NCBI RefSeq assembly: GCF_030433675.1
Contig: NZ_JAROCB010000002.1
Span: 124,001 to 188,000, forward strand
Reading direction: 5' to 3'
Source: Leifsonia virtsii
GTDB lineage: Bacteria > Actinomycetota > Actinomycetes > Actinomycetales > Microbacteriaceae
Length of the DNA: 64,000 bases
Shown: positions 24,480 to 33,278 of the stretch, in pieces
Position numbering within the stretch: the first letter of the stretch is position 1
Layout of the letters: the number at the start of each line of letters is the position of its first letter
The notes under the pieces: model-generated
What the model was told of the DNA's origin: nothing
Seen by the model: only the letters and a program-made list of their open reading frames with translations
Database searches by the model: none
Made by a program: the position numbers and the translations under genes

Positions 24480-25135
24480 GCGACCTCCGCGAGGCGCAGC
24501 TCGCGCAGCTGACCCGGCCCGGGCGCGCCCCGGCCCTGGTCGTGGTGGACGTGCAGCGCGACTTCGGCGATCCGGACGCGCTCGGCGCCTACGGCCTGAC
24601 CGACGAGGTCGTCGCCGAACTCGACGCCACCGTGACCCGCATCGGCGCCCTGGTGGACTCCGCCCGCGAGCTGGGCGTCCCGGTGGTCTGGGTGGAGCTC
24701 GGCAGCGACCCGGCCCGCCCCTGGCGGTCGAGCAACTGGCTGCGCGAGGGCGACTACGACGCCCCCATGGGCGAGACCGAGCCATGCATCGTCGGCTCTC
24801 CCGGCGCCGAGTGGTACCGGATGCAGCCCGCCGAGGGCGAGCTGCGGGTCGTCAAGCGCGGCTACAGCGGCTTCCTCGGCACCGACCTCGACCAGCGGAT
24901 GCGCGCCGCCGGCTACGACTGGCTCACCATCGTGGGCCTCACCAGCGAGTGCTGCGTCGACGCGACCGCGCAGGACGCCATGCAGCTCGACTGGCCTGTC
25001 GTGGTGCCGACGGATGCGACGGCCGCGTACGACCTCGCCGTCAACGAGGCCGCGCTCGTGCAGCTGGAGCTCAACGTGGCGGTCCTCTCGGACACCGACG
25101 AGGTCGTCTCCCTCTGGAAGCAGGTGAACGTTTGA
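24476..25135 (+). CDS. Cysteine hydrolase, isochorismatase family (RutB-like)
   Basis: A 219-residue hydrolase with the isochorismatase-like triad: Asp in LVVVDVQRDFGD, Lys in RVVKRGYSGFLGTD and Cys in GLTSECCVDATAQDAM. RutB, the ureidoacrylate amidohydrolase that follows RutA, belongs here, as do other carbamoyl and nicotinamide amidases. The start overlaps the RutA-like stop by 4 bp; co-transcription and adjacency suggest that it hydrolyses the amide or carbamoyl group released by ring opening. Confidence 0.85.
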   Translation: MSDLREAQLAQLTRPGRAPALVVVDVQRDFGDPDALGAYGLTDEVVAELDATVTRIGALVDSARELGVPVVWVELGSDPARPWRSSNWLREGDYDAPMGETEPCIVGSPGAEWYRMQPAEGELRVVKRGYSGFLGTDLDQRMRAAGYDWLTIVGLTSECCVDATAQDAMQLDWPVVVPTDATAAYDLAVNEAALVQLELNVAVLSDTDEVVSLWKQVNV

Positions 25136-26466
25136 GCGGCATGCACATCGCCTACGACCTCTCCTTCACGCACACCGAGGGCCGCTGGGCCCAGCCCGGG
25201 TCGTGGGTCGGGCAGCAGTTCCCCGACGTGCGCATGTACCTGGAGGTCGCGAAGACCGCGGAGCGCGCCGGCGTCGACATGCTGTTCTTCGGCGACGGCT
25301 CCGGCATCCCGAGCACCTGGCGGGGCAGCATCGACCCGGCCGTCGAGTGGGGCATCCAGTGGCCGCGGCAGGACATGTCGCCGGTCATCGCCGCCATGTC
25401 GACGGTGACGGAGAGCATCGGTTTCGGGCTGACCTACTCGTCGACCTTCATGCACCCCTTCTACGTCGCCCGCCTGCTCAACTCGCTCGACCACGTCACC
25501 GGAGGCCGGATCGCCTTCAACGTCGTGGCCTCCAGCCGCGGCGCGGATGCGGCGAACTACGGCTACGCGCAGCTGATCGACCACGACCTGCGCTACGAGC
25601 GGATGGAGGAGTTCATCCACGTCTGCCGCGCGCTGTGGGACTCGGTGGCGCCGGACGCGATCCTGCGCGACCCGGTGACCGGCCGGTTCGCCGACCCGTC
25701 GAAGGTGCACCCCATCGACCACGACGGCCGGTTCTTCACCGTCAAGGGTCCGCTCGCCTCGGTGCCGAGCCCGCAGGTGCATCCGGTGATCGTGCAGGCC
25801 GGGAACTCGCCGCGCGGCATCGCCGGGTCGGCGGCGTTCGCCGACCTCGTCTTCGGCTTCGGGGGCAGCCTCCCCGGTCAGCAGCGTCACCGCCGCATGC
25901 TCGACGAAGCGCTCACCGCCGAGGGGCGCGACCCCGAGCACGTCGGCATCCTGTGGGCGACCCAGGCGATCGTCGGCCGCACCGCGGCGGAGGCGGCGGC
26001 GCGGCGGGATGCCGTGCTCGAGTTCTGGACGGAGGAGGCCATCGGCACGATGCTCTCGCACAACTCCGGGTACGACTTCTCGACGCTGCCCGAGTCGTTC
26101 CGGCTGGGCGAGCTGCGGGATGAGATCGTCGCGGCCCAGGCGAGCCCCGGCGGTTTCGTCGGCGCGCTCGTCGCGGAGTTCGGCGAGGACTACACGATCG
26201 GCCGGACCGAGTTCTTCGAGCACGGCTTCGAGGCCGCAAGCGGTCTCGACCACACCGTCGTCGGCGACGCCGCGACCGTGGCCGACGCCCTGGAGGAGAA
26301 CTTCGCCCAGACCGGTTCGCGCGGCGGCTACATGCTGTCGAGTCCCCTCTCGATGCCGTCCGGTCTCGCCGACCTGAGCGAGCTGCTCGTGCCGGAGCTG
26401 CGTCGCCGCGGTGCCCTCGCGCCGCGGTACCCCGGCTCGACGCTCCGCGAGAACCTGGCGGTCTGA
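25132..26466 (+). CDS. LLM-class flavin-dependent monooxygenase (NtaA/DszA/SnaA type)
   Basis: A 444-residue luciferase-fold monooxygenase of the NtaA/SnaA/DszA/SoxA group. Diagnostic stretches: [87 protein letters not shown] and [15 protein letters not shown]. Family members oxidise nitrilotriacetate, sulfones, or (riboflavin lyase RcaE) the ribityl chain of riboflavin. Start is uncertain: TTG 25132 has AGGTGA about 4 bp upstream and overlaps the previous stop (TTGA); ATG 25141 lacks a Shine-Dalgarno site. Confidence 0.85.
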   Translation: MSGMHIAYDLSFTHTEGRWAQPGSWVGQQFPDVRMYLEVAKTAERAGVDMLFFGDGSGIPSTWRGSIDPAVEWGIQWPRQDMSPVIAAMSTVTESIGFGLTYSSTFMHPFYVARLLNSLDHVTGGRIAFNVVASSRGADAANYGYAQLIDHDLRYERMEEFIHVCRALWDSVAPDAILRDPVTGRFADPSKVHPIDHDGRFFTVKGPLASVPSPQVHPVIVQAGNSPRGIAGSAAFADLVFGFGGSLPGQQRHRRMLDEALTAEGRDPEHVGILWATQAIVGRTAAEAAARRDAVLEFWTEEAIGTMLSHNSGYDFSTLPESFRLGELRDEIVAAQASPGGFVGALVAEFGEDYTIGRTEFFEHGFEAASGLDHTVVGDAATVADALEENFAQTGSRGGYMLSSPLSMPSGLADLSELLVPELRRRGALAPRYPGSTLRENLAV

Positions 26467-26479
26467 GGTGGGTGGCGCT

Positions 26480-28240
26480 GTGCGGCGATCGACGCGGGAC
26501 TGGCTGGCTCTCGCCAGCCTCTGCCTCGGCTTCTTCATGCTGCTGCTGGACAGCACCATCACCTCAGTCGCCCTTCCCGCCCTGATCGCCGGTCTGGGCA
26601 CGACGGCGACCCTCGCCATCTGGGTCAACAGCGGCTACCTGATCGCCTACGCGGTGCCCCTGCTGATCGCCGGGAGGCTGGGCGACCGGTTCGGCCGGCG
26701 GCGCATCTACCTGGTCGGGCTGGCCGCGTTCACCACCGGGTCCGTGCTCTGCGCGCTGTCGCAGGACGTCGGCTCCCTGATCGGCTGGCGCGTCGCGCAG
26801 GGTGTCGGGGCCGCGCTGATGAGCCCGCAGTGCCTCACCATCATCCGGACGCTGTTCGCCCCGCCGCGGCTCGCGGTCGCGCTCGGGATCTGGGGTGCCG
26901 TCGGCGGCGCCGCCACGGTCGCCGGCCCCATCCTCGGTGGCCTGCTCGTCGGGGCCGCCGGCTGGCCGTCGATCTTCTGGGTGAATCTGCCCATCGGGCT
27001 GATCACGGCGGCCGCCGTGCTGGTGTGGGTGCCGGTGTCGGAGCGTCAGCCCGCGCGCATCCCGCTCTGGGCGATGGCGGGCAACGCCGTCGGGGTCGCG
27101 GCCCTCGTGGTCGGCATCCAGGGAACGGATGAGGCCTCGGCCTCGGTCGCCGGCATCCCGCGCTGGCTGCTGGTCGTGCTCGGCACTGTGCTCGTGGTGA
27201 GCGTCGTGTGGCTGCAGCGCCGGTCGGGCGACCGTGCGCTGCTGCCGGTGTCGCTGTTCCGCAGCCACGGCTTCGTCACGTCGTCGTGGGGTGCGGCGGC
27301 GGCCGCGTTCTGTGTGGGCTCCGCGCCCATCCCGTTGATGCTGGCGCTGCAAGAGGATCGCGGTCTGGATGTCGTCACCGCCTCGATCGTGCTGGTGCCG
27401 ATGGGCCTCGTCTGCCTGTTCGCGGCGCCCGTCTCGGCCCGGCTGAACAACACCGTCGGGCTGCGGGTCGTCGCGGTGATCGGCGGCGTCGCGCTCGTGC
27501 TCTCGATCGGCGGGACGGCCGCCCTGGTCTGGGTCGGTGCACCGCTCTGGGCCATCGCCGCGGTGTTCGCCCTGTTCGGGATCGCGAACTCGTTCCTCTG
27601 GTCGCCGTTCTCCATCGCCACGGTCAGCTCGGTCGAGCGGTCGTCGATCGGCGCCGCCTCCGGCGCCTTCAACTCGGTGAAGCAGCTCGGCGCAGTGCTC
27701 GGCAGCGCCGCGACCGCGGTCGTGCTCGCGTGGACCGGCAACGCCGTCGCGCTGGCCGTGCTCGCGCTCGTCGGGGTGCTGAGCATCGTGGCCGCCGCGC
27801 TCCTCCGCGTCACCCCCGTGGACGCCGACGGCGGCCGAGGCGTCCTCGTCGGCACGGTCGTCGGAGGCGCCGGCGCGGGCCTCGCCCTCGGCTTCCCGAC
27901 CGCGAACCTCGACCTGGAGGAGCCCTCGAGCACGCCCGCGGACGGCGTCTACGTCGGCGGCTTCCGCGCCGAGTCGTGGAGCGAGCCGCTGCCCGCGTTG
28001 ATCTCGGTCGGGACGAACGACACCTTCCCCGGCCGCGCGCACACCGTCGAGGTGCACGTGCTCGACTTCTCCGGCGACCTGTACGGGTTCCGCGCCGAGG
28101 TGACCGCGGACCGGCTGCTGCGCACGCAGCGGGCTTTCGCGAGCCCGGGCGAACTGGTCGAGGCCATGCGCCAGGACGAGCGGGAGGCCCGCTCCCTGCT
28201 CGCCGGGGCCCGGCATCCACACGAAAGGAAGGTCTCCTGA
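26480..28240 (+). CDS. MFS transporter fused to a C-terminal riboflavin-kinase-like domain
   Basis: A 586-residue fusion. Residues about 1-445 form a 14-helix DHA2-type MFS permease ([43 protein letters not shown]). Residues about 450-575 match a riboflavin kinase fold: GFPTANLDL (the conserved PTAN that binds ATP/Mg), [22 protein letters not shown], then [14 protein letters not shown] with the catalytic Glu, and [19 protein letters not shown] membrane carrier joined to a flavokinase would trap imported riboflavin as FMN. GTG 26480 is chosen because GAGGTGGG lies 7 bp upstream. Confidence 0.82.
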   Translation: MRRSTRDWLALASLCLGFFMLLLDSTITSVALPALIAGLGTTATLAIWVNSGYLIAYAVPLLIAGRLGDRFGRRRIYLVGLAAFTTGSVLCALSQDVGSLIGWRVAQGVGAALMSPQCLTIIRTLFAPPRLAVALGIWGAVGGAATVAGPILGGLLVGAAGWPSIFWVNLPIGLITAAAVLVWVPVSERQPARIPLWAMAGNAVGVAALVVGIQGTDEASASVAGIPRWLLVVLGTVLVVSVVWLQRRSGDRALLPVSLFRSHGFVTSSWGAAAAAFCVGSAPIPLMLALQEDRGLDVVTASIVLVPMGLVCLFAAPVSARLNNTVGLRVVAVIGGVALVLSIGGTAALVWVGAPLWAIAAVFALFGIANSFLWSPFSIATVSSVERSSIGAASGAFNSVKQLGAVLGSAATAVVLAWTGNAVALAVLALVGVLSIVAAALLRVTPVDADGGRGVLVGTVVGGAGAGLALGFPTANLDLEEPSSTPADGVYVGGFRAESWSEPLPALISVGTNDTFPGRAHTVEVHVLDFSGDLYGFRAEVTADRLLRTQRAFASPGELVEAMRQDEREARSLLAGARHPHERKVS

Positions 28241-28755
28241 TGTTCACCGCCGCCGTCATCGTGGGCAACCCCAAGCCGCAGTCGCGCACCCGGGACGCCG
28301 CCGAGCGCCTCGCCGCCGCCCTCGGGGTGACCGCGACGACCATCGAGGTGTCCGAGCTGGGCGCCGGCCTCCTCCGCTTCGGCGACCCCGTCGTCGCCTC
28401 GGCCGTCGCCGCCGTGCAGGATGCGGACCTCGTGATCGCCGCATCCCCCACCTACAAGGGCACCTACACCGGTCTGCTCAAGCTCTTCCTCGACCAGTTC
28501 CCGACCGCCACCGGCCTCGCCGGCCAGGTCGGCGTCCCCCTGATGCTGGGCGGCGGCCCCGCGCACGCGCTCGCCCCCGAGCTCACGCTGAAGCCCGTGC
28601 TGGTCGAGCTCGGCGCGGTCTGCCCGGCCCAGGGCCTCTACCAGCTCGACTCGAAGTACGCCGAGGAGGGGGCGCTCGACAAGTGGGTGGACGCGTGGGC
28701 CCCCGCCATCCACGCGTCACTGCGGGCTTCGCTGCGGGAGGACCGGTCACGATGA
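28240..28755 (+). CDS. NAD(P)H-dependent FMN reductase
   Basis: A 171-residue flavodoxin-like reductase: VIVGNPKPQSRTRDAAERLA is the FMN phosphate-binding loop of the NADPH-dependent FMN reductase family (MsuE/SsuE type), and VIAASPTYKGTYTGLLKLFLD is the conserved active-site block. Such enzymes supply reduced FMN to two-component monooxygenases. The start overlaps the MFS stop by 1 bp (TGATG), so translation is coupled. Likely donor for the two LLM monooxygenases in the operon. Confidence 0.88.
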   Translation: MFTAAVIVGNPKPQSRTRDAAERLAAALGVTATTIEVSELGAGLLRFGDPVVASAVAAVQDADLVIAASPTYKGTYTGLLKLFLDQFPTATGLAGQVGVPLMLGGGPAHALAPELTLKPVLVELGAVCPAQGLYQLDSKYAEEGALDKWVDAWAPAIHASLRASLREDRSR

Positions 28756-29261
28756 CGATGACGTACGACTTCACCTCGGACCCGGAGGAGATGCGGGCCG
28801 CCTTCGCCGGCTTCCCGTCCGGCGTCGCCGCCCTCGCCGCCACCATCGGCGGCGAGCCGGTGGTGATGATCGCCTCCTCCTTCTCGGTCGGCGTCTCCTA
28901 CGACCCGCCCATGGTCTCCTTCGCCGCCCAGCGCAGCTCGACCACCTGGCCCACCCTCGCCGTCGCGCCCACGATCGGCGTCTCCATCCTCGGAGAGGAC
29001 CACGCCGGCAAGACCAGCCAGCTCGCCTCCCGAGACAAGCAGAACCGCCTCCGCGGAGTTCGCAAGGCCGAACTCCCGTCCGGCGCGGTCTTCCTGGAGG
29101 GCTCGCCCACCTGGCTGGAGTGCGTCGTCGAGCACAGCTACCCCGCCGGCGACCACGACATCATCGTCCTCCGCGTGCTCGCCATGATGAGCGACGAACT
29201 CCCCGCCCCGATCGTCTGGCACCAGCGGAAGGTGAAGGTGCTGTTGGAGCGGGGGGAGTGA
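28752..29261 (+). CDS. Flavin reductase family protein (RutF/HpaC-like)
   Basis: A 169-residue split-barrel flavin reductase: FPSGVAALAATIGGEPVVMIASSFSVGVSYDPPMVSF, STTWPTLAVAPTIGVSILGEDH and a late LECVVEHSYPAGDHDIIVL...H.K stretch have the order of the flavin_reduct family. It overlaps the previous gene by 4 bp (ATGA). Having two different flavin reductases in one operon is unusual; one may serve each monooxygenase, or one may act on a flavin substrate. Confidence 0.85.
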   Translation: MTMTYDFTSDPEEMRAAFAGFPSGVAALAATIGGEPVVMIASSFSVGVSYDPPMVSFAAQRSSTTWPTLAVAPTIGVSILGEDHAGKTSQLASRDKQNRLRGVRKAELPSGAVFLEGSPTWLECVVEHSYPAGDHDIIVLRVLAMMSDELPAPIVWHQRKVKVLLERGE

Positions 29262-29342
29262 AGGGCGGGGCGTTGTCTAACCTCGTCGCGGTGCGACGTC
29301 GTTGGGGCGCTCCGCCGCTTACGATCAGCTGGGGAGGGCACG

Positions 29343-29852
29343 ATGGCGCGGAGGTCGCTCGCGGACCGGCTGCAGGCCGGCTTCGAGATGGTGCCGCTGG
29401 ACAAGCGGACACCGGAGCAGTTCGCGAAGTCGCTGCCGGCCCGGTACGGAGCGAATGCCAAGCCGTGGGTGCGGCGGACGAGCTTCATCACGATGATCTT
29501 CGCCCTCACCGCCGTCGGTCTGACGTTCGTCGGGCTCGCGGTCGATGCGGTCGCATCCAACATCTGGTGGCAGACCCGCGCCGAAATGGTCTGCGTCATT
29601 GCTGACGACAGCCACCACGACACCTATGGCAGGTCCGGGTACCTCGGCACCGTCTACGACATCGACACCACAACCTGCGGACAGCTGCAGGTCACCGGCG
29701 GTGGAGGCGGCCTGGACGAGCAGGAAGCAGAAGCGCTCGGACGCTCGCTGCACGTCGGAACCGCGTACGAGATGGACGTTCGCGGATGGATCGGCTGGCC
29801 CGACGAGCGCCGCGCCATCGTCAGCGCGCGGCCGACGGGGGTTACTCAATGA
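29343..29852 (+). CDS. Hypothetical membrane protein
   Basis: A 169-residue protein with a basic cytosolic N-terminus (about 45 residues), one transmembrane helix (ITMIFALTAVGLTFVGLAVDAV) and an outside domain with two cysteines (MVCVIADDS and DTTTCGQLQ) that could pair. No family recognised. It stands alone after the flavin operon. Low-complexity glycine run GGGGG near the middle. Confidence 0.6.
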   Translation: MARRSLADRLQAGFEMVPLDKRTPEQFAKSLPARYGANAKPWVRRTSFITMIFALTAVGLTFVGLAVDAVASNIWWQTRAEMVCVIADDSHHDTYGRSGYLGTVYDIDTTTCGQLQVTGGGGGLDEQEAEALGRSLHVGTAYEMDVRGWIGWPDERRAIVSARPTGVTQ

Positions 29853-29985
29853 ATGGAGATACGTGAACGGGAGCGACATCGGCGAGCAGTGCTGATCTGG
29901 AAATCTGTGGCCTTCTCCCCCGAAAGAGGGGCTGAGCACCGAACCTCGACCGCGATAGCGTCCGAGTGAACTGTGAGGAGCGCTC

Positions 29986-30312
29986 ATGTCCGACGAGGAA
30001 CTGCCTCCGGCGCTCGCGGAGGCGTACAGCAACCGGAAACCATTCGGCAGAGGGTTCGAGCCTCGGCCATCGCCCAGAGACAGGCGATCCGCGAATGGTC
30101 CTCTCGCTGCGCTGGTCACCGTCTACACGCTGGCGCTCTGCGTTTCGATGATTCTGTTCTTCGTCGGGTTCGCCGCCTTCTCCAGCGATCCGCTCGGCGG
30201 CACCGGCACGATCGGTTGGGCAGGCTCGTTCGGCGCAATCGGTATCCTCGGCGGGATGCTTCACCTCGCTGTCGCCGCGATCCGTCGGGTGATCGAGGAC
30301 AGCGGCGCCTGA
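29986..30312 (+). CDS. Small two-helix membrane protein
   Basis: A 108-residue protein with a polar N-terminal 38 residues and two predicted membrane helices (LAALVTVYTLALCVSMILFF and GSFGAIGILGGMLHLAVAAI) with a Gly/Ser-rich loop. Unknown family. Base composition drops here and stays lower to 33.0 kb. Confidence 0.6.
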   Translation: MSDEELPPALAEAYSNRKPFGRGFEPRPSPRDRRSANGPLAALVTVYTLALCVSMILFFVGFAAFSSDPLGGTGTIGWAGSFGAIGILGGMLHLAVAAIRRVIEDSGA

Positions 30313-30400
30313 ACCCTAGTTCCGGCCGACGTATGGCGATATCTGCTCGAACGGTCGTTCTCATAAACTGACAAGGTTCACCACGGTTCGGGAGGTACAG

Positions 30401-31648
30401 GTGGCACGTCGTCGGGGGTTCTTCGCTGAATTGCAGCATCAGGCTCGTCTCGCCGAACAACGGCAACGCACTGCGCAGCGGCAGCACGACGCTGCGGTCC
30501 GGCGTGCAGAGCAGGCTCAGCGCGCCGCGGAACGGGCCCGCCTTGCGGCGGAGCGTGCAAGCGAAGCAGACCGTAGACGCCTCGAAAGGGAAGCCGCAGC
30601 CGCCCACGTCGCAGCGATGCAAGCGGAGGTCGACCAGCTCAACCACGACATCGCCGACCGTTACGAAACCATTGACGGGCTCCTTGCCGCAACACTCGAG
30701 GTCGATGACTACGTCGACCTCGAATTGCTTCGTGCTCGCGTCGAGCATCCGCCGTTCCACCGGCAGGACCTGCTCAACCCGATACCCGAACCCCTACCGA
30801 TTCCCGATCCGCCGCTTCCCGTGCGACAGGAACCCGAAGCGGTGAAGGCAGTGTTCGGGCGGAAGCAGAAGGAAGCTGCGGCCGCCGCCGCAGTCGAAGA
30901 ACAGTACGCGAGGGACTACTGGGAGTGGCACGCCGCGAACGAAACGCTGCCGGCACGTCGCGCCGCCCAATCGGAGCAACACGCGGCCGCGGAGGACGCC
31001 CGACTTGCAGAACTCGCGAAGGAGCAGGCGCTGTACCAAGCCGAATGTGAACGTCGCGAACGCGAGGTCCGCGTACAAAACGAAGAGCTCGACGGCTTGA
31101 TCACCGGGCTCGCTTACGGCACTCCCGAAGCGGTTCAAGAGTACGTTTCCATCGTTCTCGCAAATTCCGTCTACCCCGAGGGTTTCAATGTGAGTCACAC
31201 GGCCACATTTGAACCGTCCACCGCGGAGCTTACGATGAACGTCGTCGTCCCTGGACCGGACGAAATCCCGACGACGAAGAACTATCGGTATGTCAAAGCA
31301 TCCGACGAGATCGCGGAAGCCCAACTACCGCAGAAGGACATCAAGGACCGCTACGCCGGCATTGTCAACAATGTCGCCCTCCGCAGCCTCCACGAAGTGT
31401 TCGAGGCGGACCGCCGGGGAATCATCCGCTCCATCGCCCTGGAAGTCGCAACCGACACCATCAATCCCGCGACCGGCCGACCCATCCACGTCCCCCTCGC
31501 CGCAGTTTCGGTGGACAGGGACACCTTCCTTGACTTGGACCTGTCCGCGGTCGTTCCCGCTGCAACGCTTGCACACCTGGGGGCGGTTGTTTCGAAGAAC
31601 CCCGTCGGCCTGAGCCCTGTCAGCGGCGCAGGCGTCCGGCAGGTGTGA
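30401..31648 (+). CDS. Coiled-coil protein paired with a T5orf172 protein
   Basis: A 415-residue protein. Residues 1-100 are a long charged coiled coil rich in Arg, Glu, Gln and Ala (RQRTAQRQHDAAVRRAEQAQ and onwards); a Pro-rich linker (PIPEPLPIPDPPLPVRQ) and a second helical region (EEQYARDYWEWHAAN..) follow. The C-terminal third looks like a mixed alpha/beta fold (YVSIVLANSVYPEGF, NMNVVVPGPDEIPTTKNYRY, HEVFEADRRGIIRSIALEV). I recognise no family. GTG at 31645 of the next gene overlaps its stop, so the two proteins are co-translated and likely act together. Confidence 0.7.
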   Translation: MARRRGFFAELQHQARLAEQRQRTAQRQHDAAVRRAEQAQRAAERARLAAERASEADRRRLEREAAAAHVAAMQAEVDQLNHDIADRYETIDGLLAATLEVDDYVDLELLRARVEHPPFHRQDLLNPIPEPLPIPDPPLPVRQEPEAVKAVFGRKQKEAAAAAAVEEQYARDYWEWHAANETLPARRAAQSEQHAAAEDARLAELAKEQALYQAECERREREVRVQNEELDGLITGLAYGTPEAVQEYVSIVLANSVYPEGFNVSHTATFEPSTAELTMNVVVPGPDEIPTTKNYRYVKASDEIAEAQLPQKDIKDRYAGIVNNVALRSLHEVFEADRRGIIRSIALEVATDTINPATGRPIHVPLAAVSVDRDTFLDLDLSAVVPAATLAHLGAVVSKNPVGLSPVSGAGVRQV

Positions 31649-33009
31649 CCGTGGACGGGCTGACGTTCAACCCGCCGCCTGGTTGGCCAAAACCACCACC
31701 CGGTTGGCGGCCACCAGCGGGGTGGACCCCCGATCCGTCGTGGCCGGCCGCACCCGAGGGCTGGCAGCTCTGGGTCGGCGCGGACACAACACCGGCTCCC
31801 GTGGCGGAACAGACGGAAGACGACGGTGCGGGTACACCGGCAGATCCTTTCGCCGTCCGGATCGCTCAGTTGGAGGCAGAGAACGCCGCGCTGCGGTCGC
31901 GACTGGCAGCTGGGGACGCGGGCGAATCGGTCGTGACGGATGACGCCGCCGTTCTTCAGTCAGTCGGCATCTATCGGTATCACCACCCGCTTGAATCCGC
32001 CGCGGCTTACAAAGAACGTCTCAGCGTCTTGGAAGCACGGATCTCTGCCCTGGTCGTAGAGGGCCGCGCCATCGAGAAGTCGAATCTGTTCACCTTCAAC
32101 AACTCCCTCGCGCAGGGGCGTCGGATGACCGACGACCTGTCGAAGCTGATGCTCCGGGCATACAACGCTGAGGCCGAGAACAGCCTGCGCACTCTCCGAG
32201 CCGGCAATGTCGAGACCGCCAAGAGCCGGTTGGAAAGATCCCGCACAGCGATCGCAAAGCTCGGGAAGCTGATGGAGATGCGGATCAGCGACGCCTTCCA
32301 CGAACTTCGCGTCGAAGAGGTCGAACTCACCGCCGACTGGTTGATGAAGAAACAGGAGGAGCGGGAGGCGCAGCGGGAAGAACGCGCTCGCCTCCGCGAG
32401 GAAGCGAAAGTGGCGAAAGAGCTCGCCGACCAGCGAGCGCAACTCGACAAAGAACGTGCACACGTCCTCAACGCGCTCGCCCTGTTGGAAGGCAACGGCG
32501 GTGCGGACCCTGAGCTGCTCGTCCGGCTCGCGGAAATCGACGAAGCGATCAAAGAAAACGACTTCCGCGCCGCAAACATCCGCGCAGGCTATGTGTACGT
32601 CATCTCCAACGAAGGAGCGTTCGGAAAGAACGTTGTCAAGATCGGTCTGACTAGGCGTCTGGAGCCGAGAGAGCGCATCGCCGAGCTGTCCGGTGCGTCC
32701 GTACCGTTTCGCTTCGACATTCACGCGCTGCACTACTCGGATGATGCCGTGTCACTAGAGACCGAGCTTCACAAGCACTTCGCCGACCGGGCGCTGAACA
32801 GGGCAAACCCGAGGAAAGAGTTCTTTTTCGCTACACCCGCCGAGGTCCGCGAAGTACTCCTTCGAAAGGTCGGAAATCTGCTCGAATACTTTGAGGATGC
32901 CGATGCGCTCGAGTTCCGACAAAGCGTTGGGCTTTGGCCGCAACCGCACGCGTTCGCTCAGAGGTTGACGACGGAGGGGGAGCAGAACCTTCCCGCACAG
33001 CCTTCCTGA
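31645..33009 (+). CDS. DUF4041/T5orf172 (GIY-YIG-type) domain protein
   Basis: A 454-residue protein. The N-terminus repeats a Pro-Gly-Trp motif (NPPPGWPKPPPGWRPPAGW), then come a DUF4041-like coiled coil (about 90-310) and a C-terminal T5orf172/MUG113 domain (about 310-420): AGYVYVISNEGAFGKNVVKIGLT, RIAELSGASVPFRFD, ETELHKHF and the NPRKEFFF core. MUG113/T5orf172 belongs to the GIY-YIG nuclease superfamily and is often phage-linked. Whether the nuclease is active cannot be shown: the GIY and YIG elements here read GYVYVIS and VKIGLT with the Arg-rich RRLEPRERI. GTG start overlaps the preceding stop. Confidence 0.78.
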   Translation: MTVDGLTFNPPPGWPKPPPGWRPPAGWTPDPSWPAAPEGWQLWVGADTTPAPVAEQTEDDGAGTPADPFAVRIAQLEAENAALRSRLAAGDAGESVVTDDAAVLQSVGIYRYHHPLESAAAYKERLSVLEARISALVVEGRAIEKSNLFTFNNSLAQGRRMTDDLSKLMLRAYNAEAENSLRTLRAGNVETAKSRLERSRTAIAKLGKLMEMRISDAFHELRVEEVELTADWLMKKQEEREAQREERARLREEAKVAKELADQRAQLDKERAHVLNALALLEGNGGADPELLVRLAEIDEAIKENDFRAANIRAGYVYVISNEGAFGKNVVKIGLTRRLEPRERIAELSGASVPFRFDIHALHYSDDAVSLETELHKHFADRALNRANPRKEFFFATPAEVREVLLRKVGNLLEYFEDADALEFRQSVGLWPQPHAFAQRLTTEGEQNLPAQPS

Positions 33010-33047
33010 AGGCTTGAATGCGGCGACGGCTTGCCCGAGTCGAAGAA

Positions 33048-33121
33048 TGGAGCGAGTGACGGGAATCGAACCCGCGCTATCAGCTTGGGAAGCTGAGGTT
33101 CTACCATTGAACTACACTCGC
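33048..33121 (-). tRNA. tRNA-Gly (anticodon CCC)
   Basis: On the minus strand the 5' arm GCGAGTG (33121 down) pairs with CACTCGC, followed by discriminator T and an encoded CCA (33048-33050). The anticodon stem is TCAGC/GCTGA with loop TTCCCAA, giving anticodon CCC (tRNA-Gly), with U33 and A37 in the expected places. The T-arm reads GGTTCGATTCC-like. The 71-nt body plus CCA is the usual size. The T5orf172 gene stops 38 bp from its 3' end, so this tRNA borders the low-GC region. Confidence 0.93.
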
Positions 33122-33132
33122 GCGGCCCGGAA

Positions 33133-33151
33133 TCCCAGTAAAACACTGGGA
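33133..33151. repeat. Inverted repeat beside the tRNA gene
   Basis: TCCCAGT (33133-33139) and ACTGGGA (33145-33151) form a 7-bp stem with a 5-nt loop, 12 bp upstream of the tRNA-Gly 5' end. No U-tract follows on either strand. Might be a weak terminator or an operator; seen only as a structure. Confidence 0.4.
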
Positions 33152-33278
33152 AGTGAGGCTGCCGCCCAGACTACCCGGTCGCGGGCCTTCGGCCAAACCC
33201 ACCCCGCCGCGATCACGGTCACCGCCGCCGTCCGTAACACAACGCGAACCGCCGACGAGCCCCTGCGACGATGGATGC

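Noticed and set aside
26467-26479. FMN riboswitch before the MFS-flavokinase gene
   Set aside because: The intergenic space is only 13 bp, too short for any riboswitch.
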